A stretch of DNA of 64,000 nt. It comes from Actinomadura sp. WMMA1423 (GTDB lineage: Bacteria; Actinomycetota; Actinomycetes; Streptosporangiales; Streptosporangiaceae). The stretch lies in assembly GCF_006547145.1 (NCBI RefSeq), contig NZ_CP041244.1, positions 186,001 through 250,000 on the forward strand. Direction: 5' to 3'. The position numbers and the translations under genes were made by a program. How positions within the stretch are numbered: position 1 is the first letter of the stretch; each line of letters starts with the position of its first letter. The notes under the pieces are model-generated. The model did not search any database. It saw nothing but the letters and a program-made list of their open reading frames with translations, and was not told where the DNA came from. Positions 20,013 to 28,862 of this stretch are shown in pieces.

Positions 20013-20489
20013 ATGAGCGCCCAGACCCACACCGCCGCGAACACCGCCACGCGCGTCACCGCCGCCCGCGTCACCGCCGCCCGCCCCGCCTCCCACGCCT
20101 CCGGCGGGGACCGCCGCACGCTGCGCAACGCGCTGTGGGGCGCGCAGATCCTGCTCGCCGCGTTCCTGCTCATCGCCTCGGCGCTGCCGAAGTTCGCCGG
20201 GCAGGCCGACGCGGTCCGGACCTTCGAGGAGATCGGCTGGGGGCAGTGGTTCCGGTACGCGACCGGGGCCGTCGAGGCCGCCGGCGCAATGGGGCTGGTT
20301 GTCCCGCGGCTGGCCGGGCTCGCCGCGACCGGGCTGATCGGGCTGATGGCCGGGGCCGTCCTCACCCAGCTGCTGGTGCTGGAGCCGGCGTTCGCGCTGC
20401 TGCCCGCGGCCTTCGCGGTCGTGTTCGCCGCCGTCGCCTGGGACCGCCGCGCCGAGTCCCGCGCGGTGCTGCGCTCGCTGAAGCGCTGA
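20013..20489 (+). CDS. DoxX-family membrane protein
   Basis: A 158-residue protein with four hydrophobic segments (ILLAAFLLIASALPKFAG, YATGAVEAAGAMGLVVPRLA, GLIGLMAGAVLTQLLVLE, LLPAAFAVVFAAVAW), matching small DoxX/DoxD-like proteins. AAFLLIASALPKFAG is the family N-terminal motif. The Thr/Ala-rich N-terminus is variable. GGAAGGA precedes the ATG at 20013. A strong hairpin follows. Confidence 0.85.
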   Translation: MSAQTHTAANTATRVTAARVTAARPASHASGGDRRTLRNALWGAQILLAAFLLIASALPKFAGQADAVRTFEEIGWGQWFRYATGAVEAAGAMGLVVPRLAGLAATGLIGLMAGAVLTQLLVLEPAFALLPAAFAVVFAAVAWDRRAESRAVLRSLKR

Positions 20490-20504
20490 CAAGGCGCCTC
20501 CGCG

Positions 20505-20547
20505 CGGCGGACGGCCCGGACCCCGCGGGGTTCCGGGCCGTCCGCCG
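20505..20547 (+). terminator. Hairpin terminator after DoxX gene
   Basis: Perfect 16-nt arms (CGGCGGACGGCCCGGA and its complement) with an inner CCCC-GC-GGGG stem are followed by TTT. It also lies downstream of the convergent gene ending at 20573. Confidence 0.8.
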
Positions 20548-20572
20548 TTTCGCTTGCGCGGATGGGCGCCCG

Positions 20573-21535
20573 TCAGCCGTCCCCGGGCAGCAGGGCGCGC
20601 AGTTCGGCGGTGAGGGCCTCGGCCTCCTCGGGGCGCCCGTGGTAGGCGGCCGGGGTGCTCTGGAACAGCTCGACCCGCCATTCGCCCATGAGCTGGGACG
20701 CGGTGAGCGTCTGCACCGCGTTGGCGGCGGGGTTCAGGTCGGCCGAGCCGGGCGGGACCATCCCGGCGACGGCGCGCAGCACGGCGGCGCCGGGGGCGAT
20801 CAGCCGGACGTCGCGCACGAGGCCGACGTAGCGGGCGGTGGGATGGCCGGCGAAGATCCGGTCCAGCTGCGCGGCGATCCGCTCGCGGCCCGCGTGCAGG
20901 GTGCCGTCGAACCCGACCGCCTCGCCGTCGGCGCGGAACGGGGCGGCGAACGCGGCGCCGTCGCGGGCGTTCCAGCCGTCCAGGACGCGCCGGTACAGGG
21001 CGCGGACGGCCTCCAGCGCGCCGAGCCGCTCGGCGTAGCGGTCGTGGTGGACCTGCCAGCGGGCGGTGGTCCAGTTCGGCCAGTCGACACGGGCGCCGCC
21101 GAGGGCCTCGGAGAGGTAGTCCAGGTGCAGGTGCCAGCCGGCGAGTGTGCGGATCAGGAACTCGCCGGGCAGCTGGACGTCGCTGGTGAACACCAGGTGC
21201 GTCCCCCCGTCGGCGGGCGCGAGCTCCCAGCGCAGCCGGCCGTGCAGGTCGGAGTCCAGCTCCAGCAGCCGCGGCGGATCGAACGCGGTGACGGTGCCGC
21301 GCGCGGTGGCGTCCTCGGCGGCGTCGCCGGCGTTGAGCCAGCGCAACTCGAACTTGCCGCCCGCGGCGGGCTCCAGGACGGCCTCGGCGAGCCAGGCCGA
21401 CAGCTCGGCGGGGTCGGTGAGGGCCTTCCAGACGCGTTCGGGCGGGTGGCGCAGGCGGCGTTCGAAGCGCAGCAGGGCGCGCCCGTCGCGGTGGGTGGCG
21501 GTGCCGTCGGGTGCGTGCGCGTCGCCGGTGCTCAT
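20573..21535 (-). CDS. SRPBCC (AHSA1) - NTF2/SgcJ-like fusion protein
   Basis: A 320-residue two-domain protein. Residues ~20-165 are an AHSA1/CalC-type SRPBCC domain (RFERRLRHPPERVWKALTDP, then WHLHLDYLSEAL). Residues ~185-310 resemble a SgcJ/EcaC NTF2-like domain (ALYRRVLDGWNARDGAAFAA; GRERIAAQLDRIFAGHP). Both folds form hydrophobic ligand pockets, so it may bind or transform a lipophilic small molecule. ATG at 21535 is chosen; the open frame upstream is antisense to the KAS III gene. It is convergent with DoxX and downstream of the KAS III gene in the same direction. Confidence 0.83.
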   Translation of the reverse strand: MSTGDAHAPDGTATHRDGRALLRFERRLRHPPERVWKALTDPAELSAWLAEAVLEPAAGGKFELRWLNAGDAAEDATARGTVTAFDPPRLLELDSDLHGRLRWELAPADGGTHLVFTSDVQLPGEFLIRTLAGWHLHLDYLSEALGGARVDWPNWTTARWQVHHDRYAERLGALEAVRALYRRVLDGWNARDGAAFAAPFRADGEAVGFDGTLHAGRERIAAQLDRIFAGHPTARYVGLVRDVRLIAPGAAVLRAVAGMVPPGSADLNPAANAVQTLTASQLMGEWRVELFQSTPAAYHGRPEEAEALTAELRALLPGDG

Positions 21536-21648
21536 CTCGCCTCGCCCTTCCTCGGTCGGGTGCCCGGACGCGCGGGCGCCGCCGTCGGGGCCGCCCGCGC
21601 CCACCGAACATAGCCGGAACCGCATATAACTGGCAAGGCATGGAATGG

Positions 21649-22719
21649 TCAGGCGGGCTCCGCGCCGGGCGGCCAGGTCAGCAGGGTGTGGCCCCAGGTC
21701 AGGCCCGCGCCGAACCCGGCGAGCAGCACCAGGTCCCCCGGCCCGATCCGCCGCGTCCGGACGGCCCGGTCGAGGGCGTAGGGGATGCTGGCGGCACCGA
21801 TGTTGCCGACCTCGTCCCCGACGATCGCCAGCTGGGCCGGGTCCAGCCCGGCGTCCCCGGCCAGCGAGGCGACCAGCCGCGGGTTGGGCTGGTGCGGGAC
21901 GACCAGCGCCAGGTCCGCGGGCTTGACCCCGGCACCCTCGGTCGCCTCGGCCACCAGCCGCGGGAACACCTCGGTGATGAAGTCGCGGACCGCGCGCCCG
22001 TCCATGTGGATGGTGTGGCCGAGCGCGGCGAGGGTCTCGGCGCTGGCGGGCAGCCGGCTGCCGCCCGCGGGGATGAGCACGTCGTCGACGCCCGAGCCGT
22101 CCGAGCCCAGGGTGATCGGGCCGATGCCGTGCGCGGCCGGGGCGGGGCCGACGACCGCGGCGGCCGCGCCGTCCCCGAACAGCGCGGCGGTGGCGCGGTC
22201 GGCGCGGTTGAGGAACCGGGAGTACACCTCCACCCCGATGACCAGCGCGTAGGAGGGCGCGCCGCGCTGGGTGGCCAGCCAGCCGATCGCGGTCTGCAGC
22301 CCGAACACGAACCCGGTGCAGGCGGCGGAGATGTCGAACGCGGCGGCGCGGCGGGCGCCCAGCATCGCCTGCACGCGGCAGGCGGTCGAGGGGGCGATCA
22401 CGTCGGGCGTGGAGGTGCCGAGCACGATCAGGCCGAGGTCGGCGGCCCGCAGCCCGGCCGCCTCCAGCGCCTTGGCGGCGGCGGCCGCGGCCAGGTCGGA
22501 GGCGGCCTCGCCGGGCGCGACGACGTGCCGCCGCCTGATCCCGGTGCGGCGCTCGATCCAGTCCGGTTCCAGGCCCAGCGAGCGCGACAGGTCCTCGCTG
22601 TGCGCGACCTCGCGGGGCAGGTGGGCGCCGGTCCCGAGGATCGTCCACCCCCGCCCGCCGTCCCACGCCGCCCGGCCGTCGTCCGCCCGGGGCCGCCGTC
22701 GCGCGTCAGGCACGGTCAT
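21649..22719 (-). CDS. 3-oxoacyl-ACP synthase III (KAS III) homologue
   Basis: A 356-residue FabH-like thiolase-fold enzyme. The active-site Cys is residue ~134 in DISAACTGF, His is in VPHQPN and Asn in GNIGAAS, so the Cys-His-Asn triad is complete. It condenses an acyl-CoA starter with malonyl-ACP in fatty-acid or secondary pathways. ATG at 22719 is preceded by GGGAGG at good spacing; the in-frame start at 22740 is not. It is divergent from a malonyltransferase-like gene and an acyl-CoA oxidase, which suggests a dedicated short pathway rather than housekeeping fatty-acid synthesis. Confidence 0.9.
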   Translation of the reverse strand: MTVPDARRRPRADDGRAAWDGGRGWTILGTGAHLPREVAHSEDLSRSLGLEPDWIERRTGIRRRHVVAPGEAASDLAAAAAAKALEAAGLRAADLGLIVLGTSTPDVIAPSTACRVQAMLGARRAAAFDISAACTGFVFGLQTAIGWLATQRGAPSYALVIGVEVYSRFLNRADRATAALFGDGAAAAVVGPAPAAHGIGPITLGSDGSGVDDVLIPAGGSRLPASAETLAALGHTIHMDGRAVRDFITEVFPRLVAEATEGAGVKPADLALVVPHQPNPRLVASLAGDAGLDPAQLAIVGDEVGNIGAASIPYALDRAVRTRRIGPGDLVLLAGFGAGLTWGHTLLTWPPGAEPA

Positions 22720-22828
22720 ACGTCCTCCCTGTCGCCCCATTGGCGGGTTGTCAGTCCCATCCCATAAGTGAATAATCCCATTTCAGGGTTTGGGTCCATA
22801 ACCGAGCACTAAGCGGCCGTTGGCGTAA

Positions 22829-22848
22829 AAGGAAAGGCAGCCTTCCTT
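22829..22848. promoter_or_regulatory. Imperfect inverted repeat upstream of AT gene
   Basis: AAGGAAAGGC and GCCTTCCTT form near-perfect arms just upstream of the SD (AAGGAG, 22855-22860) in an AT-richer 148-bp divergent intergenic region. It could be an operator or 5'-UTR hairpin. Confidence 0.3.
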
Positions 22849-22867
22849 CAAGGTAAGGAGACCCCGC

Positions 22868-23899
22868 GTGCCCGAATCTCCATTCCGTCCGGCCGAAAAG
22901 CGCGCACCCGGCGACAAGTGCGCCTTCCTGTTCCCCGGCACCGGCTCGGCGGGAGTCCCCGACCTGCCCGCCCTCGCCAGGTCCGGCCCCGGCGCCGCCC
23001 TCGCGGTCTCCGACGTCCTGGACGCCGTTCAGGAGGGCCTGCCGCGGCACGGATGGCCGAATCTGCGCTCGATCCTGATGGACGACCCCGGCGGCTACCG
23101 GGAGGCCGCCCGCACCCCCGGCGTCGCCCAACTCGCCGGGTACACCGCATCCGTCGCCGTGGACCGCGCCATGCGCGCGCAGGGCGTGCACCCCGCGTTC
23201 GCGGTCGGGCAGAGCTTCGGGGAGATCGCCGCGCTGGTGTGCGCGGGCGCGTTCTCGATCGCCGACGGCGCCCGCATGGGCGTCGCCGCCGTCGGCGTCC
23301 TGGCCCGGCACGGCGGGGGCGGCGGCATGGGCCTGCTGGAGGCCGGCGAGGACCGCACCCGCGCCTGCGTCGACGCCGCGGGCGCCCCGGAGGTGGTCGT
23401 GGCGTGCCTGAACGCCCCGCAGGTCACGGTCGTGTCCGGACCCGACGGGCCGCTGGAGGACGTCCTCGAGGCCGCGCGCGGCCAGGGCGTGAACGCCGTG
23501 CGGCTCGCCGTGCCCTACCTGTCCCACCATCCGGCGATGGCCGGCGCCGACGACGAGTGGTACGCCATGATCCGCGGCTTCCCGCAGCGGCCGCTGGAGG
23601 TGGCGGTCCACTCCCCGGTCCGCGGCCGCGCCTACCGCGACGACGACGACCTGCACCGCGCCATGGCCGACTGCATCGTCAAACCCGTCCGGCTCCCGGA
23701 CGCGCTGCGCGCCGTGCACGCGGCGGGCGCGACGGTGTTCGCCGAGGCCGGCGCCGGCAACGCGCTGTGCCAGTGCGCGCGGCTGACCGTCCCGGGCGTG
23801 CGGACGCTGGCGCCGCTGCGCGACCGGCCCCGCCACGGCCTGACCGGCAAGGCCGCCCCCGGCGTCACCCCCTCCGGCGACCGAAAGGACCCCTCGTGA
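22868..23899 (+). CDS. FabD/AT-like acyltransferase
   Basis: A 343-residue malonyl-CoA:ACP transacylase-fold protein. FLFPGTGS opens the domain. The nucleophile Ser (~116) lies in GQSFGE, the usual GHSxGE with His changed to Gln. The second catalytic histidine is probably in YLSHHPAMAG, and AGAGNALCQ closes the fold. It would load an acyl group on an acyl-carrier protein, but no ACP gene is visible nearby. The GTG at 22868 has an AAGGAG site 7 nt upstream. Its stop overlaps the next start (GTGA), so it is co-translated with the acyl-CoA oxidase. Confidence 0.85.
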   Translation: MPESPFRPAEKRAPGDKCAFLFPGTGSAGVPDLPALARSGPGAALAVSDVLDAVQEGLPRHGWPNLRSILMDDPGGYREAARTPGVAQLAGYTASVAVDRAMRAQGVHPAFAVGQSFGEIAALVCAGAFSIADGARMGVAAVGVLARHGGGGGMGLLEAGEDRTRACVDAAGAPEVVVACLNAPQVTVVSGPDGPLEDVLEAARGQGVNAVRLAVPYLSHHPAMAGADDEWYAMIRGFPQRPLEVAVHSPVRGRAYRDDDDLHRAMADCIVKPVRLPDALRAVHAAGATVFAEAGAGNALCQCARLTVPGVRTLAPLRDRPRHGLTGKAAPGVTPSGDRKDPS

Positions 23900-25689
23900 G
23901 CATCGACGACCTGCGCCGGTTCGTGCACGGCACCTCTCTGGACGCCAAGGCGCGCGCCCGGCTGGAGGAGGCCGTCCCCGAGGAGTTCTTCACCGTCCCC
24001 GGCGGGCTCACCGCCCCCGAGCGGCACGCGCTCACCTACGAGCGGCTGCGCCGCGCCGGGCTGGCCGCGCCGCCCGCGAGCGAACTGCTGGCCGACCCCC
24101 CGGCGCTGTGCGCCCTGCTGGAGCGCGCCGCGATCGCCGACCCGCCGCTGTTCCACCTGATGCTGCTGCACTACACCCTCGCGCTCGGCCCGATCCTGCG
24201 GTTCGGCGAAGGGCAGGAGGGGACGCGGCCGGTCCGCGAGTCCCTGGAGTCGATGGCCTCGTTCGGGACGCTTCTGATGACCGAGGTGGGGCGCAGCAAC
24301 AGCCACCTGTCGCCCCGCACCGTCGCCCGCCACGACCCCGCCACGGGCGGGTTCGTGCTCAGCACGCCGGACGTGCGGGCCGCCAAGTTCCCCACCAACA
24401 CCGCCCACCCGGAGCTGCCCAAGACCGCCGCCGTCTACGCGACCCTCGTCCACGGCGGCGAGGAGCGCGGGGTCTTCGTGTTCGCGGTGCCGCTGCGCGG
24501 GCCCGGCGGAGCCGTCCCGCCCGGCGTGCGGATCGTGCCGGCGCCGGAGACCACCGGCCTGCAGGTCGACTACGCCGCCGTGCTGCTGGAGGAGGTCCGC
24601 GTCCCCTACGAGGCGTGGCTGCGCGACGGCGCGGGCATCGGCGCCGACGGGGCCTTCCACGACCCGCACGGCCCGGCGGCGGCGCGGCTGACCCGCTCGA
24701 TGGGCATCGCCCCGCCGGTGTGGCGGGCGGTGATCTCCGCCTCCGCCGCGATCACCCGGGCGTCCGCCGGGATGCTGCTGGCGCACTCGGCGGGCCGCTC
24801 CACCCTCGGGCGGCTGGCCCCGCGCCGGCCGCTGACCGACTACCGCAACCAGCAGGAGGCGGTGCTGGGCGCGCTCGCCTCCGCCTACGCCCTCACCGCC
24901 GTCGCCGCGCACGCCACCGCCCCGCGCCCCTCCCCGGACGCGGCCGCGGGAGGAGACGCGGGCGCCGGCCCGGCGACGGCGTGGGCGCCGTGGTCGGCGG
25001 TCGACCGGGACCTGGCGCTGCTGAAGGCGGCCGCGACCGCCCAGGCGCAGGAGACGGTGTCGGCGTGCCGGGTGCACAGCGGCGCGCCCGGCTTCGCCGC
25101 CGTCGAGCGGCTCAACGCCTACCGGGGCCTGACGCACGCCTACCAGAACGCCGGCGGCGACAACGAGCTCATCCGCTACGACACCGCCCGCGCGATGGCC
25201 GACCTGGACCGCTACGCCCCGCCCGGCCCCGAGCTCGGGCCGCCCGACGACGGCGACCTGGACTCCCCGGCCGTGTGGCTGTTCCTGGCCCGCGACGCCG
25301 AGCGCCGCATGCGCGACCGGCTCGCCGGCCGGGTCGAGGCGGCCCTGGACGGCGGCGAGGACGCCTTCACCGCCTGGAACGGCAACCTGGCGCTGGCCGC
25401 GCGGACCGCCGACGCCTGCGCCGACCGGGTCGTCCTGGAGATCCTGGCCGCGGCCGCCGGGGACGGGCCCCGGGCGCTCGGGCCCGTCCTGCGCCTGCAC
25501 GCCCTGGACCGGCTGGAGCGCCGCGCCTCCGCCCTGCTCAACGAGGGGGTCGTCCCGCCCGGGTTCCTGGACGAGGTGTGGGCCGCACGGCGCCGCACCT
25601 GCGACGAGCTGGCGCCCCGGGCGCAGGAGCTGGCCGCCGCGTTCGAGCTGCCCGCCCCGGTCGCCGCGCCCGCCGCGTTCCTGCCCTGA
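23896..25689 (+). CDS. Acyl-CoA oxidase/dehydrogenase-family flavoenzyme
   Basis: A 597-residue protein with the acyl-CoA oxidase layout: N-terminal helical domain, central beta domain (MTEVGRSNSHLSPRTVARHD; KTAAVYATLV) and long C-terminal helical domain. HSGAPGFAAVERLNAYRGL and NAGGDNELIRYDTAR occupy the region of the FAD-binding and catalytic segment. It would introduce a double bond into an acyl-CoA or acyl-ACP with flavin. GTG at 23896 overlaps the AT stop. With KAS III and AT it suggests synthesis of a modified short acyl chain; this is inference. Confidence 0.85.
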   Translation: MSIDDLRRFVHGTSLDAKARARLEEAVPEEFFTVPGGLTAPERHALTYERLRRAGLAAPPASELLADPPALCALLERAAIADPPLFHLMLLHYTLALGPILRFGEGQEGTRPVRESLESMASFGTLLMTEVGRSNSHLSPRTVARHDPATGGFVLSTPDVRAAKFPTNTAHPELPKTAAVYATLVHGGEERGVFVFAVPLRGPGGAVPPGVRIVPAPETTGLQVDYAAVLLEEVRVPYEAWLRDGAGIGADGAFHDPHGPAAARLTRSMGIAPPVWRAVISASAAITRASAGMLLAHSAGRSTLGRLAPRRPLTDYRNQQEAVLGALASAYALTAVAAHATAPRPSPDAAAGGDAGAGPATAWAPWSAVDRDLALLKAAATAQAQETVSACRVHSGAPGFAAVERLNAYRGLTHAYQNAGGDNELIRYDTARAMADLDRYAPPGPELGPPDDGDLDSPAVWLFLARDAERRMRDRLAGRVEAALDGGEDAFTAWNGNLALAARTADACADRVVLEILAAAAGDGPRALGPVLRLHALDRLERRASALLNEGVVPPGFLDEVWAARRRTCDELAPRAQELAAAFELPAPVAAPAAFLP

Positions 25690-25832
25690 GGGCCGCCCGC
25701 GCGGGGAGAAACGGCACGCCACGCCCCGAATTCGCCAAGGAGGCGGGGGAACCGACGCAAGGTGGCTACCGTTCTCGTTAGACAGACCGCACGCGGGTGA
25801 TGGCGCCCGCAGCCGATACGGAGGTAGACACA

Positions 25833-26408
25833 GTGGGAGTCAGTCTGAGCAAGGGCGGCAACGTCTCGCTGACCAAGGAGGCCCCCGGACTGACCGCCGT
25901 CGTGGTCGGACTCGGGTGGGACGTGCGGACCACGACCGGCGCCGACTTCGACCTGGACGCCAGCGCCCTGCTGTGCTCGGCGGAGAACAAGGTCCTGTCG
26001 GACCAGCACTTCGTGTTCTTCAACAACCTCAAGAGCCCCGACGGCTCGGTCGAGCACACCGGCGACAACCTCACCGGCGAGGGCGAGGGCGACGACGAGG
26101 CGATCAAGGTGAACCTGGCGGCCGTCCCCGCCGAGGTCTCCAAGATCGTGTTCCCGGTGTCGATCTACGACGCCGACGGCCGCCAGCAGAGCTTCGGCCA
26201 GGTCCGCAACGCCTTCATCCGCGTGGTGAACCAGGCCGACAACAGCGAGATCGCGCGCTACGACCTGTCGGAGGACGCCTCGACCGAGACCGCGATGGTG
26301 TTCGGCGAGCTCTACCGCAACGGTGCCGAGTGGAAGTTCCGCGCGGTGGGCCAGGGCTACGCCTCGGGCCTGTCGGGCATCGCCTCCGACTTCGGGGTCA
26401 ACGTCTGA
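25833..26408 (+). CDS. terD: TerD-family protein
   Basis: A 191-residue TerD-domain protein, the usual length. It opens [19 protein letters not shown], with [10 protein letters not shown] and the Ca2+-binding SIYDADGR-type acidic loops. TerD proteins are calcium-binding stress proteins associated with tellurite, phage or envelope stress. GTG at 25833 with GGAGG at 25820-25824 is chosen over the upstream ATG at 25797. No other ter genes are in the window. A very strong hairpin follows, so it is probably monocistronic. Confidence 0.92.
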   Translation: MGVSLSKGGNVSLTKEAPGLTAVVVGLGWDVRTTTGADFDLDASALLCSAENKVLSDQHFVFFNNLKSPDGSVEHTGDNLTGEGEGDDEAIKVNLAAVPAEVSKIVFPVSIYDADGRQQSFGQVRNAFIRVVNQADNSEIARYDLSEDASTETAMVFGELYRNGAEWKFRAVGQGYASGLSGIASDFGVNV

Positions 26409-26416
26409 TCCGCCCG

Positions 26417-26464
26417 CACGCGAAACGGGGCGCCCCCATCGCCGGGGGCGCCCCGTTTCGCGTG
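26417..26464 (+). terminator. Long perfect hairpin after terD
   Basis: Two perfect 21-nt arms (26417-26437 and 26444-26464) flank the 6-nt loop ATCGCC. It lies between the convergent terD and RidA genes and should act in both directions. Confidence 0.85.
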
Positions 26465-26491
26465 CTGCCCGGTCCCCGGGCGGCGGAAGGG

Positions 26492-26911
26492 TCAGCCGGC
26501 GGGGACGACGGCGAGGGCCTCGATCTCCACGAGGAAGTCGTCGCGAACCAGGCGCGACACCTCGACCAGCGACGCGGCGGGGGCGACCCGCTCGGGGACG
26601 AACTCGGCGCGGACGGCCCGCACGACCCCCACGCCGCTCACGTCCCGCAGGAAGTATCCGAGCCGCACGACGTGCTCCCAGCGGGCGCCCGCGGCGGTGA
26701 GCGCGGTCTCCAGGTTGGCGAACACCTGCTGGGTCTGGGCCTCCAGGTCGCCGGGGCCGACCAGGTTCCCGGCCGAGTCCAGCGGTATCTGCCCGCTGAG
26801 CACCACCAGCCGGCCGGGCACGTCGACCGAGACGGCGTGGCTGTATCCGGGGCCGGGCGCGAGGCCCGGCACGTCGATCTGGCGGTTGGCGGGGCGCGGT
26901 TCGTCGTCCAT
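26492..26911 (-). CDS. RidA-family protein
   Basis: A 139-residue YjgF/RidA-fold protein. SHAVSVDVPGRLVVLSGQIP and the Arg of the VEVSRLV region near the C-terminus are the expected features. RidA proteins hydrolyse reactive enamines/imines. The ATG at 26911 is used. It begins 7 bp after the upstream acyl-CoA synthetase stop, so both probably share a transcript and act on linked metabolites. Confidence 0.9.
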   Translation of the reverse strand: MDDEPRPANRQIDVPGLAPGPGYSHAVSVDVPGRLVVLSGQIPLDSAGNLVGPGDLEAQTQQVFANLETALTAAGARWEHVVRLGYFLRDVSGVGVVRAVRAEFVPERVAPAASLVEVSRLVRDDFLVEIEALAVVPAG

Positions 26912-26918
26912 CACAAGA

Positions 26919-28673
26919 TCACGATACCGGCGGGCGGTCGAGCAGCTCCTCGCGCAGCCGGGTCTTGAGGATCTTCCCGCCGGGGTTGCGGGGCAGGCCC
27001 TGCTCGCGGAACCAGTAGTGCGCGGGGATCTTGAACGCGGCGATCCGCCCGTCCAGGAACTCCTCGATGTCCCGCTCGGACACCGCGGTGCCGGGCCGCG
27101 GGACGACGACCGCGCCGACCTCCTCGCCGAGGACCTCGTGGGGGACGCCGATCACGGCGCAGTCGGCCACGGCCGGGTGCTCGTAGAGGGCGGCCTCGAC
27201 CTCGGCGCAGTAGATGTTCTCTCCGCCGCGGATCAGCATGTCCTTGGCGCGGTCGACGATGTAGACGAACCCGTCGGCGTCCAGGCGGGCCAGGTCGCCG
27301 CTGTGGAACCAGCCGTCCACGAACGCCGCGGCGGTCGCCTCGGGCTTGTTCCAGTAGCCCTTGATGACGTTGGGCCCCTTGATGAGCAGCTCGCCGACCT
27401 CGCCGGTCGGCAGGTCCTCTCCGCCGGGCCCGACGACCCTGACGTCGCAGACCGCGACGGGCGGGCCGACGCTCTCGGGCCGCTCCAGGTAGTTCACGCC
27501 GCCGTTGTAGGTGGTGACCGAGGAGGTCTCGGTCAGGCCGTAGCCGTTGCCGGGCATCCGCTCGGGAAGCCGCTCCTTGATCTTGTCGACGAGGGCGGGG
27601 GCGGCCGGCGCGCCGCCGTAGCTGACGCCGGTGAGGCTGGAGGTGTCGTAGTCGCCGAAGTCGGGGGAGGTGAGGACCTGCCAGGCCATCGTCGGCACGC
27701 CGCCGAACCCGGTGACGCGCTCCCGCTCGATCAGCTCCAGCGCAGTGCGGACGTCCCACCTGTACATCAGCACGACGGTGCCGCCCTGCAGGGCGCTGGT
27801 CACCAGGACCGAGTGGCAGCCGGTGGCGTGGAAGAACGGGACGCTCAGCAGCGTCACGCGCGGCTGCGGCGCGGCGAGCTCCTCGACGGTGCGTCCGGCG
27901 CGCACGCCCGCCGACATGATCCCGTAGGCGAGGGCGACGGGGTTGCCGGCGATGTTGCGGTGCGTGCCGAGGGCGCCCTTGGGACGGCCGGTGGTGCCGG
28001 AGGTGTAGAAGATCGTCGCGTCGTCCTCGGGGTCGAGGGGTACCTCGGGCAGGACGGCCGCCTGCGGGTCGCCGCCGTCGCCGACGATCTCCTCGAACGC
28101 CTCCATGCCCTCCGGGACGGGGCCGTCGGCCCGCGCGACCAGGCACGACACGCCCAGCTGCGGCAGCACGGCGGCGAGCCGGTCGGCGCGCTCGGTGTCG
28201 GCGACCAGGATCCTGGCGCCGCTGTCGGCCAGCCCGTACTCCAGCTCCCCGGCGCTCCACCAGGCGTTCAGCGGGACCACGACGGCGCCGGCGACGGCGG
28301 CGCCGAAGAACGCCACCGACCACTCGGGGTAGTTGCGCATCGCGATCGCGACCCGGTCGCCCTTGGCGATCCCGTACCGGTCGACCAGCAGCCGCGCGAA
28401 CGCCGCCGCCCGCGCGTAGTGCTCGGCGAAGGTGACCCGGTCGTCCTCGTAGACGAGGAAGTCCTTGCCGCCTTGGGCGCGGGAGATCTCCAGGATGTCG
28501 CGCAGGGTCGGCGGGGCGTTCTTCCACACGCGGGTCCGCACGCCGCGGATCGTCGCCTCGGCCATCTCGAACAGCTGGCCCGGCGCCGTCATCGCCGCCC
28601 TGACCTCGGCGATGCCCGGCAGCCGCCGCCCGGTGTCCTGCCCGTCCCGGCCCTGCTCGTCCCGGTCCTGCAC
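26919..28673 (-). CDS. Acyl-CoA synthetase (AMP-binding family)
   Basis: A 584-residue ANL-superfamily adenylate-forming enzyme. Motifs in order are IFYTSGTTGRPKGA (P-loop), YGLTETSSVT, GWFHSGDLARLD and the catalytic lysine in NPGGKILKTRLR near the C-terminus. It activates a carboxylic acid to acyl-CoA. The first ~55 residues precede the conserved core. The RidA gene follows 7 bp later. Substrate is unknown. Confidence 0.92.
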   Translation of the reverse strand: MQDRDEQGRDGQDTGRRLPGIAEVRAAMTAPGQLFEMAEATIRGVRTRVWKNAPPTLRDILEISRAQGGKDFLVYEDDRVTFAEHYARAAAFARLLVDRYGIAKGDRVAIAMRNYPEWSVAFFGAAVAGAVVVPLNAWWSAGELEYGLADSGARILVADTERADRLAAVLPQLGVSCLVARADGPVPEGMEAFEEIVGDGGDPQAAVLPEVPLDPEDDATIFYTSGTTGRPKGALGTHRNIAGNPVALAYGIMSAGVRAGRTVEELAAPQPRVTLLSVPFFHATGCHSVLVTSALQGGTVVLMYRWDVRTALELIERERVTGFGGVPTMAWQVLTSPDFGDYDTSSLTGVSYGGAPAAPALVDKIKERLPERMPGNGYGLTETSSVTTYNGGVNYLERPESVGPPVAVCDVRVVGPGGEDLPTGEVGELLIKGPNVIKGYWNKPEATAAAFVDGWFHSGDLARLDADGFVYIVDRAKDMLIRGGENIYCAEVEAALYEHPAVADCAVIGVPHEVLGEEVGAVVVPRPGTAVSERDIEEFLDGRIAAFKIPAHYWFREQGLPRNPGGKILKTRLREELLDRPPVS

Positions 28674-28850
28674 GCGCGCCTCCCGCGGGGGTGACGGCGC
28701 TCCGCCGGGGCGGCCCGTCCGCCGAACACGATTCGGTGCGCCGTGCCGGAGAATCTATGGCCCGCGTCACACGCGGGTCAACGCCCCGGCGGCGCGGGGC
28801 CCCGGGCGAACCGGTCCGCTCGAACGGTCCTGGGGAAGATCCCTGCCTGC

Positions 28851-28856
28851 GACAAT
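28851..28856 (+). promoter_or_regulatory. Leaderless -10-like element for HAD gene
   Basis: GACAAT is followed by 6 nt (GGGGGC) and the ATG at 28863. Confidence 0.35.
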
Positions 28857-28862
28857 GGGGGC

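Noticed and set aside
22829-22848. Iron-box-like DtxR/IdeR site before the AT gene.
   Set aside because: It matches the iron-box consensus only in part (AGG and AGGC blocks); kept only as an unassigned inverted repeat.
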